64,000 bases of DNA, from assembly GCA_029891385.1 (NCBI GenBank), contig CM057233.1:49306063-49370062 (forward strand), read 5' to 3'. Below the pieces are notes generated by a model. It saw only the letters and a list, made by a program, of their open reading frames with translations, was not told the DNA's origin and made no database searches. Origin of the DNA: Erythroxylum novogranatense. Lineage: Eukaryota > Streptophyta > Magnoliopsida > Malpighiales > Erythroxylaceae. The position numbers were made by a program, and so were the translations under genes. Of the stretch, positions 1 through 12,285 are shown in pieces (the first letter of the stretch is position 1; each line of letters begins with the position of its first letter).

Positions 1-332
1 TTTAAAGATGCACATGTATCAATGAAAATGTGTATAATGCATGTTCGTGACATTCCCGGTATCATTCCATAAATCACACTATAAAAATGTTCCCCTATGT
101 CCAAAGAAACCATAGACACTAAAATCGCTCAATTCGAACGTCAAAAGGTCCAAAAATTGATACCCGATCCCATCACTTTGACCTAACCCATTTCCATCAA
201 TTTCGCCTCTAAAATTCCCAATTTCACATAGAAATGAAATTAAATGATTCACGAATCTGATGCCTCGAGAATCAGGGCAATCGGAGGTCGGATGGACAAG
301 TTATAAGCAAAAAAAGGAAAGTATATAATTCT

Positions 333-413
333 AGTCGACTTGTTTGAGAATCCTAGTCGACTTATGCTACTATGTATGTTCTAGTCGACTTATCTGAGGG
401 TGCAAGTCGACTT
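333..413. repeat. AAGTCGACTT palindrome array, LARD LTR copy 1
   Basis: Four copies of the core AGTCGACTT occur about 20-30 bases apart, each followed by G or AT. The same array is present in the other LTR at 18591-18672 with one copy mutated. The core is a perfect palindrome when preceded by A. Similar arrays occur in the unrelated C1 copia elements of this window. Confidence 0.9.
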
Positions 414-2301
414 ATGCTACTACAATGGCAATTCTGGACAAACGTCCACCTACATCCCAACTTTCACAATTCATAACTCCTTGATCTGAATTCCAAATTG
501 GACAAACTTGGTGTCTATTTTATAGAAACAAGAGAGCTCTACAAGTTTCATGAAGGACACAAAAACTAATTTCACCTCTAAGGATGTCAAAAATACACTC
601 AAAGTTACTGCCTTCACCATGCCTCTCAAAACAGTGCAACATTTTATAAAATCCATAACTTCTCAGTCCCTTGTCTAAAAATAACTAGATTTATGCCAAA
701 TGAAATATCAGAATGTGATCTACAACTTTTATGAATAACATGAAATCAAATTCAATTGCTAAGTAGGTCAAACAATTCGATGAACGATTCTGCCCACTGA
801 AATCATCCGAACTGAACAACAATTTTATAAAAAACATAACTCCTTCTAAAAATGTCAAAGATTTGCATACTTTATACCCATGAAAAGATAAAACAGAATA
901 ATACACTTCTTATGAAGGGCTTAACAGTCAATTCTATCTCTAACAAACTCAAAACTATCATCCAAGTGGCTGCCCTGGTCACTAGCCAATGACCTAACTT
1001 AGGTCCAGTCTTTGAAAATTCATAACTCCTAATTATAATATCCAAAAATAGTATAGTATATCTCATTTTCAAGATAATCGCTTCCTCTACAACTTTCCAG
1101 AAGATCACTTGAGTCAATTCAAATCACAGAAATCTCTAAATTTGCTTCCAATCACAATACTCACAAAACCTACACTTATAGCTAGGTTTCACCCAAAATG
1201 CACATAACCAGTCGATAGCTAACAATTCATAACTCCCAACGTACATATCGAAAAATTGCAAAATCAATGGCAATGGAAATCTAACAAGATAGACTTCAAC
1301 TTTAATTAAGGCCAATTTCACCAATTCAACCTCAATCAATCTAGAAAAATTCATCAAAAGTTCAGGTCATCAAGCTCAAATCACTATTCATACTGCACCC
1401 ATACTTCACTTTCAAAGCAAGGTTCAACACTCTTCTAATCAAAATTGGACAGTGCTTCCTTCACAAATATTGTAACCAAATGACTCAGTTTTAATCTAGG
1501 ACAAACCTCACCTCATTTTTTTAACCACACAAATAGTTATGGTAAAAACATTAGAACATGTTCAAGGTACATTTTCCAGCTTTACTACTCACTCCAATTC
1601 CTATCATTTCCATACTTTTTCCAATCCAATAAACATCCCAATTAGTCAAGTAATTTGCAAAAATTTCATCAAGATCTTCACTTAACCAAGTAGCCATAAA
1701 ATAGCAGCATATACACCAAATTTTCTTCTTTTCATTTCCAAGCATCTAACACCATTAAAAATCAATCCAAAACCATATAAAACACCTTTCCTTTCATTCA
1801 CTATATTTTAACTAATCAAACCATTAATCAACTATAAATCCATCAAACATATGACCTACCATAGACACCAATACAATTCCCATGCAATTAAGTGCACAAT
1901 GATCACAATTAATACATGTAACAACAAAACAAGCCAAAAACACCATCTTACCTAAGCAAGCTTTCAACTCTTCACTTCTTCAATTAATCCACCAATCCTC
2001 TATTTTTGAACACCATACACAATCATCATGATAAAAAGGTAGAAAGATTAAGCTTATATGCATGCAAGGAAGGCACTTAAGGTAGAAGAGAAGAGTGGTT
2101 TAGCTAGGATTTAAGAAGAAAACAATGAAGAAGAAAGAGAGGAAGTAGCTTTCGGATGGGAGAGAACCCAAAAGCAAGCTTCCAATTCTTTTCCTTTTGT
2201 TTTCACATGGTAATGTCATGGAAGCATGGTGGAACTCAAGCCTTAAATGAGTTATGGTGAGTCATCATGGCACTTGGCATGTAAAAAGAGGAAAAAGACA
2301 A

Positions 2302-2369
2302 AAATCCATCCAATGGCTCTAATTAATCCATCCAATGACTCTAATTAATCCATCCAATGACTCTAATTA
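2302..2369. repeat. Three tandem 23-bp units in LARD LTR
   Basis: The unit AATCCATCCAATGRCTCTAA is repeated three times head to tail. The homologous place in the other LTR (20561-20628) has the same three units with G/A variants, so the triplication predates insertion. Confidence 0.85.
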
Positions 2370-2762
2370 CAATCCCAAAATTATTTATCCAATATTCCAG
2401 TGCTATTGGGTAGCAATTTTCACTATCGAAAATCAACTGGTTCACCACTTGGCGGTTTTTCCGGTCCGAAAATTTTCTCCAAAAAAGTCCAGAAAAATTC
2501 CTAAAATTCCCTGAAAATATAAAACACATAACAATCCACTCCAATTAAATTTTCAAGCCCATAAACCACATTTTTCAAAATAAAATCCCATTTAAGCACA
2601 AATACCGGGAATGTCATGAATGCATGTGCAGTTATTTTTCATGTGCAAAAAATTCTCTGTTCACAAATACCAGTATGCATGAATATTCCTAATTAGTCCC
2701 AGTCACTCTCATCCTTTGCTAAATTACGGACCTACCCTTCCTGTCGAGTGTGGGATGTTACA

Positions 2763-2774
2763 ACTCCCCCTCTT
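2763..2774 (-). other. Polypurine tract of the LARD-like element
   Basis: On the minus strand the sequence AAGAGGGGGAGT directly precedes the LTR start TGTAACATCC. It is preceded by TTCGAGGACGAAATTTT, which also precedes the polypurine tract of the Tekay-type element (12253-12270). This is the usual second-strand primer site. Confidence 0.85.
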
Positions 2775-4788
2775 AATAAAAATTTCGTCCTCGAAATTCT
2801 CAGTCAATGGTTCACTATGGTAGAAAATGATCATTTGTCATATAATTACTCATTTTCCGAAAGATCACAGTAGAAAGACTCAGTCAGTCTTTCAGTCACT
2901 TATTTGGCTATCTCACTATCTTAACTATCTCACTTGACTATTTCAGAGTAGACACTAACTTTATTTCGTATGCTAAGGATCAGATCATTCTTTCCTCACC
3001 TATTCACTTATCACGTGTTATAAATCCAATACCTCTTTCACCAGTAGCATACATACCAATTCATATAGCTTCATGGCTACCTTTTTCCCAGTGATACTTA
3101 TAAAATCCTTCATCTCTAACTCATTTATCCTTCATATCTCATTGACTCTTATTTCAAATTCATCTCTCCTTTGCCAATTCCCTATTTTGTAGTGTTCACG
3201 CACTCAATTCGTATATTCATTTTATTATCTTTCATTTTTCCGATCTGGTTCCACCTCATCTAACCCATTCAGCTTTCATAAGTCACTTTAGTTTGATTTA
3301 ATACTCGTTTTCCTCACTACCGGTGATCATGTTTCTAGGGTCTCTCTATTGTAATGTCATGGTGAAGGACTCTTTTTGTCGTCAAATGCCTCATAGATAA
3401 TTCTAATGGTGTCACCATGTATCTGTAGTCACTTACATGACAAATCACTCCCATGTTCCTAAGACCTCCAAAATATGAGCAGTACATTCGTCCCTGATAG
3501 TTAGGACTACTGGCAACTCAAATGTGTAGTCACTCCATTCTACATTCTTTATCAACAATTGTTCTTTCGGCGTACTCTTACTAGACCATAGAGATTCGAT
3601 TGTTCCTTATGTTTCTACTAACAGTGCTTAATCCTCATTTATAATATCATTTAATCGCAAATTGGGTCTCTTTTCAATTAAAGTCCCTGATAAAATTTGA
3701 CAAGTTCTAACTCCTCGATTCAGGCTTTGTCAGTTCCTTGATACATAACTGATTTCAATTCTATAACCAATCACATGTTCGTCACTCATTAATACTTTTG
3801 ATTTAATACGGTTCTTGACTATTTTAGTCAAGGCGATGTCCTTTGTATTTTCACATTTCCGTATTCACTCATTAGAATCTGAATTCCTTGTCAGCTTCAC
3901 AGGGAGAGACAAAATTTATGAATCACCAATTTGGGGTCTGGCTCAACTTTTCATATGAGACTAAGCTTAAACTCAACTTTTAAAAATACTTCGGTTTGCC
4001 CAAACTTCAACTCGACTTCCTGTGCTCTTTAATGCAGTAGTAATGGTGACCTCAATATCACAATTTGTTTTATACCATTATCGGATTTTATGCTCAATGC
4101 ATCGATGTACAACACTAGCTTTACGAGAAGTACTCATTTGCTTAGTCAACATCTTTCTATACCTCCATTCATTGTCTCAATCAAAGATTCAGTTCTGTCA
4201 ACCTCTATAATGAATTCCCCTGCACCTATAATATCTCCAACGAACGAAGTTCTACACTACTGTAACAAGTTCTACACCATTCATTCAGAAATCAGCGTAT
4301 GGGACTCTAGTCATCTCGATGCATATGAAATTACTTTCTTATAGTCCCAGCTTTAAAACATCATTGTATGGAAATCTGCAATCCCAAATAACAAATGATA
4401 TTACTTTAATCGATGTCTCTACAATTTCGAACCAAGTACTAGTATAACACATTTCAAGTTTTTGAATAGATGACTTAAGCTCCCGAGACAAGAATTGTCT
4501 TTAGTACACGAATCACTTTATAGTGTTGCAAACAATTGAAATCACTACTAGGAAACGTGATAAATTTCCTACAAAATCTCCAATTAAAAAATGTATCATC
4601 AATATGGAGGTCATAAATTCCTCAAACATTTGTTGGGATCTCCTCACTGATGCGACTTACATATGATATCACAATTAGTCAAAATCTCATCTTACGTGTC
4701 TAAAGCACAATCAGAATACGATCTATGATCATTCACTAATTGCTATTATGCAACTGAAATCACGTTACTCTACAAACTGTATGCACCC
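2775..4788 (-). other. LARD internal domain, 3' half, non-coding
   Basis: About 2 kb of AT-rich sequence with frequent stops in all frames. I find no zinc knuckle, aspartic protease, RT or integrase motif on either strand. It continues after the nested Tekay-type element at 15197. Confidence 0.6.
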
Positions 4789-4793
4789 TCAAT
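4789..4793. repeat. Target-site duplication TCAAT, left
   Basis: The bases TCAAT directly before the 5' LTR are repeated exactly after the 3' LTR at 15192-15196, marking the insertion of the Tekay-type element. Confidence 0.95.
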
Positions 4794-5261
4794 TGTAACA
4801 TCTCGTTACTGTTAGAAAGGATATTTTGGTCATTGGGTTGAACTGATTGGATTTCAATGCATTCATTGACTGAGCATGTTACTGGCCTCTAATTATAGAG
4901 GAATAGGTTTATTGCATATGCATTTATTCATAGGTACTTGCATTCATGATTTCCGGGATTTGATTGTGAGCATGAACTGACTGGATTGTAATTGATTGAG
5001 GAATTAAGAGTAAGTGAGCCCGAATGACTGATTTAGAATAGTCTAAGAGTGATTGGCAACTGATAGTGGTTTATGAAAAATATTCGGGAAATTTGGAAGA
5101 AAATGCCCGGACCGGAAGTTTTGGGGTGATGATCGATCGATCAGATAATCTCGAAAGAACTGCCCAATGGCAATGGAAAATTAGAATTTATCGATAGGAA
5201 ATAAATATGTTGAGCCACCGAAATTTCGAGACTGAAATTTGACTGATTCGAGACTTAAGTC

Positions 5262-5269
5262 TATAAATA
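5262..5269 (+). promoter_or_regulatory. Candidate TATA box of Tekay-type 5' LTR
   Basis: TATAAATA lies about 470 bases into the LTR and is conserved in the other LTR at 12767. This is a plausible place for the retroelement core promoter, which would start the R region near 5295. The start site itself cannot be seen. Confidence 0.6.
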
Positions 5270-5635
5270 CTAGGTTTGAAATTTGGGGAAAAGTTTACCT
5301 AAGGCATATGAGTTCTTCCCCTCTATGGTGATTCGATTTTTCTCCCAACGGTGAGATCCTTCGATTTCTTCTTATGGCTTCTTCCTTATTGTGTTAGTCT
5401 AACTTGTCTATGGTGATTGGTGAAGGTTTGAGGCTTTGAAATTGTTGGATCGTTGATTTCAGAGGATTTTTAGGGTTAAGGTGATTGTGGATCGATCGTT
5501 TGATTGGTAAGTTTTTTTGTGTTTAATGTTGTTATTAATGTCTTTTAGTGTATTTATGGTATTTAATGAGTTAGATAGAGTAGATGGGAGTGTTAAATAT
5601 TGAGTTGAGAGTGTATTAATGGCGGAAATCGATTG

Positions 5636-5830
5636 GAGAAGACGATCGGGCCGTTGCACGTCGCGACGAGCGCAGAGGCGCAGAGGCCTTCGTCACGACG
5701 AGCGGGCTGGACGTCGCGGCGAGAGGCGTGAAGGGTTGCGCGCCACGGCGAGCGTGTTTCACGCCGCGGCGAGCGATCTTCTCTTCGTCGCGGCGAAGGG
5801 AATAGGTCGCGGCGAAGGGGTGATTTCTGA
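5636..5830 (+). repeat. GC/CpG-rich minisatellite in Tekay-type LTR
   Basis: Degenerate repeats of CGTCGCGRCGAGCG form a 190-bp CpG island inside an otherwise AT-rich LTR. It lies about 370 bases after the TATA box. The counterpart at 13136-13360 carries one extra unit plus an AT-rich insert. Confidence 0.8.
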
Positions 5831-7646
5831 ATGGATGAGTATTAGTTTATTGGGCATAACTTATGGTATAGGCCTCCGATTGAGGTGATTCCTAATTCAT
5901 TGTGAACTAGAGAAAAAGGTTTATAATTGAGGATAATTATAGGAGTTATAATTGATTTAATTGGTAATGAATTATAGAGATTAAGGTCAATCATGGGTTA
6001 TGGTGTGACCTAAATGTCAAATTGAGACTATTGGAGTTTTGATTGGGATTTTCAATAGAGGTTTTGACCCGATGGATAGGAAATTGCTATAGGTGATTCG
6101 AATTGAGGAAAATTGACTGGATTTTAGGAATAGATCATTTATTAGTGATCAATTGAACAAAGAGATAGAATTGGGCTTAAAGTACCGAAATTGGGATTTA
6201 GCACCGAAAAATCGTGGACATGCATTGTACATCATTTCACTGAGACATATGTATTACTGCACTGTTTAATTGAGCAATTAGTAATGGACTGTATTTTACT
6301 GTTATAGAGGTGCCGTTGGATCGTCATTCCACGGACATTGTTGGAACTTCCAGGCAGTAGTTCGAAAGTTACAGGTGAGTAACCTAGATGGTTTCTCAAA
6401 TTCCTGATTGTCTAGATGCCTAATGTGAATGACTAGCCAATGTGAATCTGATAACTATGAAATGTATAAGATTGAACTGTGATTACCGCAAAGAATATGA
6501 TCGAATGGTATGCTTATCGAAATGTATGTGACCGAATTGCATGCTCTTCTTGCATGGGATTGGATAATGTGAATTGCATGATTATTGAAATGTATGTGAT
6601 TGAATGGCATGCTTTTCTCAATACGGTTGGACCATCGATAATACCGAGAATTATCGAATGGTATACGCTCTAATTGCATGCTTTCACCGTATTGATTGGA
6701 TTACTATATGACACCGAGAAATGCAATCTCGGGCTTTATAGCCATATCACCGATTATCGAGTCTTCGTAATATCGATTTCATAGCCAGATAATGCAAATC
6801 ATTAAACATCGCATTGCATGCATAAATGCATGATCGATAATGGACGTGTCCCAAGTTGCTATTATCACCGAAAAGAGCCTCGAGCTCACATCAGCATCGA
6901 CGCATAGCCCGAGGGATTTATCCTCGACGCGTCCCCACTGCTTGTCGATCGAGCACTTGGGCACACATCAATAACTAGAAAGAGTCTCATATGCATTATA
7001 TACATGATCGATTGAATTGCCAAATTGTGTGACGATTCGAATCGCGTGATGCCATGATTTGTCAGAAATTGTGATGTGACACGTGAATCGTTCTATGCTA
7101 TTGTAAATTGTTACCGATCTCAAAATTGTTATATAATACCGTTAATTGAATATTATCGTGCTACGCGGTACGCAATTTGCATAATGCATGATTTGAGTGA
7201 TCCATCGATGATGGTTTCTCACCGAGTTCGCAAACTCACCCAAAATTGCAACCTATTTTTTAGATCGATAGAATAGACCCTAGCTCGAGATAGCCTTTTC
7301 CTACCGTCTTGGCGTCTTTGGCAGGAGAAGTGATGACACAATGTCGGTCACCGGGTTGGATTTTGAGGATGACTTAGATAGATGTTTATATCGCTTTCCT
7401 TTTGGTTTTGTTTAGGGACCGATAGACTTGTCTATTCTGCTCTCGGATGACCGTCAGATTGATATTATGATTTTAAAATTTAGTGGTTTCTGATATTGTG
7501 TTATGTTATGGTTTTAAATCATTGCGATGCCATGTGGATTATTATTGGGAAATGTTCTGGTGGTGCACCTTTATCGTGGGATACGTATCGGTGCGACCTT
7601 CGGGTTTTCCGATGTGTACTCTACGGTGAGGGGGCGTTACATTAAG

Positions 7647-7664
7647 TGGTATCAGAGCATGGTT
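7647..7664 (+). other. Primer-binding site, initiator Met tRNA type
   Basis: TGGTATCAGAGCATGG starts five bases after the 5' LTR. TGGTATCAGAGC is the standard plant retrotransposon PBS complementary to the 3' end of initiator methionine tRNA. Confidence 0.9.
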
Positions 7665-7782
7665 TGGCATCTTTTGAGCATAGTGTAATTTAGGCTTGAA
7701 TCACTGTAAGAATAGCAGAACTGATCAGAATTTCTTGTCTGTTTTAGGTCATCCGTACTGGGAGATCGAGTGGAACAACCAA

Positions 7783-8832
7783 ATGACTCGAATCGGTAGG
7801 AGCTAGTAGGAGTCTCCTCGTGCCTCATTCAGAGGAGTTGCCTCCTCGAGTTCCTGTGAGACGGGAACGGAGATATGATCAACTGCGCAAGCAGGGGGCG
7901 GTTGATTTCTATGGTAGCACCGACCCTGCGAAGGCTGAGGGATGGCTAGAGAGGACAGAGAGAGTCCTCAATCAGATGGACTGTGAACTGGATGAGCGTT
8001 TCGACTACGCGATTTCTCCGCCATGGGTTCGCATATCGGTGGTGGAGGATCGTCCTGACAAGCACCACCAGCCCCGCACAATCGACATGGGAAGATTTTT
8101 TGAGGGCGTTCAAGGACAATTTCATGCCCAAGATTTATCTGGAAATGAAGTTACAGGAGTTCTTAGAGCTGAGACAAGGGCAGTTGACCGTGGCCGATTA
8201 TGAGGTACGGTTCAACGAGTTAGTGGTATATATGCTTCTTCACTGGTGGATTCTGAGGCTGACAAGTGTCGGCGTTTTGAGGGCGGACTCAATCTGGAGA
8301 TCCGTACACTATTGGCTAGATCTGATATGGGCAGTTTTATTGAACTGAGGGCTGCAGCAGTGAGGATAGAGCAGCTGCTGAGACAGCGTATGACTGAGAC
8401 TGATCAGGGGGCCCGGCATAAGAGATCCAGTGACAGCCAGGGTAGTGCTGGCAGAGGGTTCAGTAAGCGACAGAGTAGGCCCTTCAGATCTGCAGGAGGG
8501 GCTAGACAGACTGGTCATGGGCAGAGGGGCGAGTTGTGCAGATCATTAGTGGTGGCAGCGCTGCATTTTAAGGCGATCTGCTCCTTTTTGTGAGCATTGT
8601 GGGAAGAGACACAGTGGAGAGTGTCGATGGCTGTCTGGAGCCTGTTTGAGGTGTGGTTCGATGGATCACATAGTGAGGAGCTGCCCAGAGACTTTGGGAG
8701 CCCAGTCTACTATGACTGGAAGATCAGGCAGCAATACCACGATCCAGCAGAGTCGTGGTGATGGATCGGGATGGAGAGGCCGAGGTCGAGCAGAGGGGTC
8801 CGCAGTGAGGTCAGAGGGACCGAAAGCATGAC
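7783..8832 (+). pseudogene. gag: gag (capsid/nucleocapsid), Tekay-type, frameshifted
   Basis: The capsid-type Retrotrans_gag region is visible in pieces. FYGSTDPAKAEGWLERTERV lies in one frame (from about 7904), TWEDFLRAFKDNFMP in another (about 8080-8125), and the rest of capsid (EADKCRRFEGGLNLEIRTLL) in a third (from about 8250). The nucleocapsid end (8587-8700) has two zinc knuckles, CEHCGKRHSGEC and CLRCGSMDHIVRSC, both with Cys and His intact. At least two or three frameshifts break the frame. The start could be the ATG at 7783 or the one at 7820; neither is secure. Gag would form the virus-like particle and bind the RNA. Confidence 0.85.
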
Positions 8833-8869
8833 AGCGATCGCGAGTTGTGGTCTCGTGCTATGACTCTCG

Positions 8870-9180
8870 GAGGCCCAGATTCCCTTGATGTTGTTGGGTA
8901 TGCTTCTTATTTCTGGTATTGAGGCATATGCATTGTTGGATCCTGGATCCACTCATTCCTTCATTGCACCGCATTTAGCATGTAGACTGGATGGGGATAG
9001 GCAGAGGTTACAGTATGGGTTAGAGGTGAGTACACCTCTAGGTAGTACAACTGTATTGGGAGAGGTCTCAGATGGATGTCGGGTTCGGATCGATCGAAAG
9101 CGCCTGAAAGTGCCGATCCGATCGCTCGCTCGAGGAGATTGATGTGATATCGGGATGGATTGGTTGATCGCTTCATAGGC
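8870..9180 (+). pseudogene. pol: Aspartic protease, Tekay-type
   Basis: The open stretch 8885-9142 carries ALLDPGSTHSFI, the retropepsin active-site loop in the DPG form common in Del/Tekay elements. Downstream the frame is lost shortly before the linker to RT. In an intact element this enzyme cuts the gag-pol polyprotein. The start is arbitrary because the domain is part of a polyprotein. Confidence 0.8.
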
Positions 9181-9352
9181 TATCATGGACTGTTACACCA
9201 AGGAGGTTGTATTAGAATCTCCGGTCACCCCTGAGTTATTTTTAGAGGAGTTAGTCAGCGCCTCTGCGAGGATGATATCCTTCGAAAGTGCCCCGAGGTT
9301 GATGCAGGAGGTCATGAGGCCTATCTCGCTCACGAAGGGATTCCAGTAGTAG

Positions 9353-10100
9353 ATGAGATTGCAGGATGTTCCCGTAGTTAGGGAATTTCCAGATGTTTTT
9401 CCTGAGGAGTTACCGGGATTGCCGCCAGAGCGGGAGACTGAGTTTGAGATTGATCTTGTTTCCGGTACAGCCCCTATATCGATTCCTCCGTATAGGATGG
9501 CACCGGTAGAACTGAGAAAGCGTAAGGCTCAATTGCAGGAGTTACTGGATAAGGGGTTCATTAGACCGAGTGTTTCGCCATGGGGAGCCCCGGTACTGTT
9601 TGTGAAGAAAAAGGACGGGATGCTGAGACTGTGCATTGACTATAGGCAGTTGAATCGGGTGACCATGAAGAATAAGTATCCACTGCCTAGGATTGACGAT
9701 TTATTTGATCATTCAGGAGCTCTGTGTTCACTAAATTGATCTCGAGATCGCTATTACCGCTAAGGATTGCAGAGGCTGATGTGCCTAAGAGTGCCTTCGA
9801 GAGCGTGTACGGCATTTCGAGTTCCTAGTGATGCCGTTTGGGTTGACTAATGCCCCGGCAGCCTTCATGGCTTTGATGAATAGAGTTTTTCAACCCTACC
9901 TGGACCGATTCGTGATAGTATTTATTGATGACATACTGATTTATTCGAGGAGTAGACAGGAGCACGCTGAGCACCTGAGGATTATTCTGCAGGTCATGAG
10001 AGAGAGGTAGTTGTTCGCCAAATTCACTAAGTGTGAATTCTGGCTTGATGAGATTGTATTTCTGGGGCACGTAGTGTCCGGTGAGGGTATCCAGTGGATC
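9353..10100 (+). pseudogene. pol: Reverse transcriptase, Tekay-type
   Basis: The first part (9353-9739) contains [34 protein letters not shown] and [12 protein letters not shown], the N-terminal RT blocks of Ty3/gypsy. The second part (9828-10010) contains [13 protein letters not shown] and the polymerase motif FIDDILIYS. The piece between (about 9730-9828), which should hold the first catalytic Asp region, is frameshifted and shortened. It would copy genomic RNA into cDNA in the particle. Confidence 0.9.
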
Positions 10101-10229
10101 CTCACAAGATAGAGGCGCTTATGAGTCGGGAGATTCCGAGGAGTGCCCGAGTTGCAGAGTTTCAGATCGGGCGGATATTACCAAGATTCGCCGAGGGTTT
10201 TCGCTGATCTCCGCGCCTTTCGACGAAGC

Positions 10230-10720
10230 TACTGAGGAAGAATGTGTCGTTTAGATGGTCTGAGGAGTGCCAGAAGTGCTTTGAGGAGCTGAAACATCGG
10301 TTGACTACTGCACCGGTGTTAAGCCTTCCTTCTGGTACTGGAGGCTTTGTGGTTTACAGTGATGCCTCGCATCGTGATGTGGATGTATTGATGCAGCATG
10401 GTCGAAAGTGATAGCGTATGCCTCGAGACAATTGAGGTCTCACGAGGTGAATTATCCAAAGGCATGACTTAGAGTTGGCCGCAGATCGATTTGCTCAAGA
10501 TCCGGAGACATTATCTCAGATGGGAGACGCTCCAGATCTTCATCGATCATAAGAGTCTCGATATCTATTGAGTCAGAGAGAGCTCAATCTGAGACAGAGG
10601 AGATGGATAGAGTTACTGAAGGACTATGACTGCATGATTGAGTATCATCCAGGGAAGGCCAATGTGGTGGCCGATGTACTGAGTAGGAGATCGCATGGTA
10701 GTGCAGCTCAGATACAGATT
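10230..10720 (+). pseudogene. pol: RNase H, Tekay-type
   Basis: After a degenerate stretch (about 10100-10560, several stops), the end of the gypsy RNase H domain is clear: [24 protein letters not shown] residues and then [17 protein letters not shown], with the conserved final Asp in VADVLSR. The upstream SDASHRDVDV-like piece near 10360 is the expected first catalytic Asp region. It would remove the RNA strand during reverse transcription. Confidence 0.8.
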
Positions 10721-10859
10721 GAGAAATTACCTAGTCTGATACAGTTGAGAGCTCTTAATGTTCAGATGGATATGGGTCAGGATGGAGCTCTGATTGCTAC
10801 TCTGAGGCTGAGGCCGATGTTGCATGATAGGATCCGAAGAGTTCAGGATCAAGACCCAG

Positions 10860-11640
10860 TGTTAGTGAGACTGATTGAGAAAGTCCAAGCCGGTACTGAT
10901 TCAGAGTTTGAGTTGAGAGATGGGACTTTATGGATGGGTCAGAGACTGTGTGTGCCTGATATTGATGATTTGAGACGGGAGATTCTTGAGGAGGCACATG
11001 TAGCTGCCTATGCGATGCATCCTGGTACGACCAAGATGTATCGTACTTTGAGACAACATTTCTGCTGGCCTAGTATGAAGAGGCAAGTGGCGAGTCAGGT
11101 CTGTGTGTCCGACGTGCCCGGAAGTTAAGGCGAGCACCAGGCTCCAGTGGGTAAGTTGCATTCGTTGCCCATTCCGGAGTGGAAATGGGAGCGAATTACT
11201 ATAGACTTTGTGATGGGATTGCCTAGGACACCGAGGCAACATGATGCTATCTGGGTTATAGTGGACCGATTGACTAAATCGGCTCACTTCTTACCAGTGA
11301 GGGAGAGCAATACTCTCGATCAGTTGGCCCAGAAGTATGCGGCAGAGATTGTAAGGTTGCATGGGGTTCCGTTATCGATAGTCTCAGACAGGGATCCTAG
11401 GTTCACCTCGAGGTTCTGGAAGAGCCTACAGACTGTTATGGGTACGAGGTTGAACTTTAGATCGCATTTCATCCTCGCATGTATGGACAGAGCGAGAGGA
11501 CGATTAAGATCGCTGAGGACATGCTTCGAGCATGTGTATTGGAGTTCAGAGGATCATGGGATCAGTATTTGCAACTGATTGAGTTTGCCTACAACAACCA
11601 AAGATCAAAGTAGTATTGGGATGGCACCGTATGAGGCCTC
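10860..11640 (+). pseudogene. pol: Integrase N-terminal zinc and catalytic core, Tekay-type
   Basis: The HHCC zinc region is at about 10985-11110 ([20 protein letters not shown]), but the second CxxC half is altered to CVSD. The core has ITIDFVMGLPRT with the first catalytic Asp, IVSDRDPRFTSRFW with the second, and GQSERTIKIAEDMLRA with the Glu, the last in a shifted frame (about 11490-11530). At least one frameshift therefore separates the DDE residues. It would insert the cDNA into the chromosome. Confidence 0.88.
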
Positions 11641-11652
11641 AGATGGGAGGCC

Positions 11653-12276
11653 GTGTCGATCGCCATCGATTGGGATGAAGAGGGTATGAGATCGATTGAG
11701 GGTCCCGAGCTGATTCAGACACAAATGGATAAGGTACAGCTTGATCCAAGTCGCATCAAGGCGGCTCAGATGCATAAAAGAGCTATGTGGATCAAAGATC
11801 GGCGAGATATAGAGTACAGCAGTAGGGACAGAGTGTTTCTCCGAGTGTCTCCTTGGAAAGGAGTACTGAGGTTTGGCCGTAAGGGCAAGTTGAGCCCTCG
11901 GTATATCGGTCCGTATGAGATCCTTGAGAGGATAGGACTGTTGGCTTACAGACTGGTATTACCGAGTGAGATGTCCCAGATGCATGACGTGTTTCATGTT
12001 AGTATGCTCCGACGGTACCGTTCAGACCCGATGCATGTGATCCCGGCTAAGGAGATTGAGGTAGCCAGTGATTTGATCTATGTTGAGGAGCCGGTACAGA
12101 TTATTAGATCACGGGTCAAGCAACTGAGGAACAGGGTAATTCCATTGGTGAAAGTCCTTTGGAAGAACCACTCTTCTGAGGAAGCTACATGGGAGACTGA
12201 GGAGCATATGAGGAGTCAGTATCCTCATTTATTTGATCGGATATGTATTAAATTTCGAGGACGAAATTTTAATTAG
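11653..12276 (+). pseudogene. pol: Integrase C terminus with chromodomain-like module
   Basis: This 207-codon open stretch covers the GPY-type region (GKLSPRYIGPYEILERIG, about residues 78-95) and DVFHVSMLRRY. It ends in a chromodomain-like module: QLRNRVIPLVKVLWKNH, SSEEATWETEEHM and YPHLF. The aromatic residues of a classical chromodomain cage are only partly present, as usual for the Tekay-type group. In chromoviruses this module is thought to steer integration to heterochromatin. The reading frame stops just before the PPT. Confidence 0.88.
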
Positions 12277-12285
12277 GAGGGGTGA
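12274..12285 (+). other. Polypurine tract of Tekay-type element
   Basis: TAGGAGGGGTGA lies two bases before the 3' LTR and follows the TTCGAGGACGAAATTTT box, the standard plus-strand primer position. Confidence 0.85.

Larger units (their letters stand above)
1..2762 (-). repeat. 3' LTR of the LARD-like element (partial)
   Basis: This stretch matches 18260-21019 almost base for base, with scattered substitutions. On the minus strand it begins TGTAACATCCCAC at 2762, directly after the polypurine tract, so it is the 3' LTR. The remaining roughly 1.6 kb lies beyond the left window edge. The short open frames on both strands are poor in motifs and recur in the other LTR, so I treat the LTR as non-coding. 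Confidence 0.9.
4794..7641 (+). repeat. 5' LTR of Tekay-type element
   Basis: It starts TGTAACATC and ends GCGTTACA, and is repeated at 12288-15191. It contains a TATA box near 5262, a GC-rich minisatellite at 5636-5830, and near its 3' end a block (about 7195-7265) with a direct counterpart in the LARD-like LTR. The open frame across the GC-rich part (5619-5888) is a by-product of base composition. Confidence 0.95.

Noticed and set aside
333..413. GTCGAC (SalI site) clusters as cloning or vector artefact
   Set aside because: The sites occur in many elements, in diverged flanks, with partly decayed copies and conserved between sister LTRs, which no cloning step would produce.
5619..5888. Arg-rich open frame of 89 codons
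   Set aside because: It lies wholly inside the LTR over the GC-rich minisatellite and is not kept in the sister LTR.
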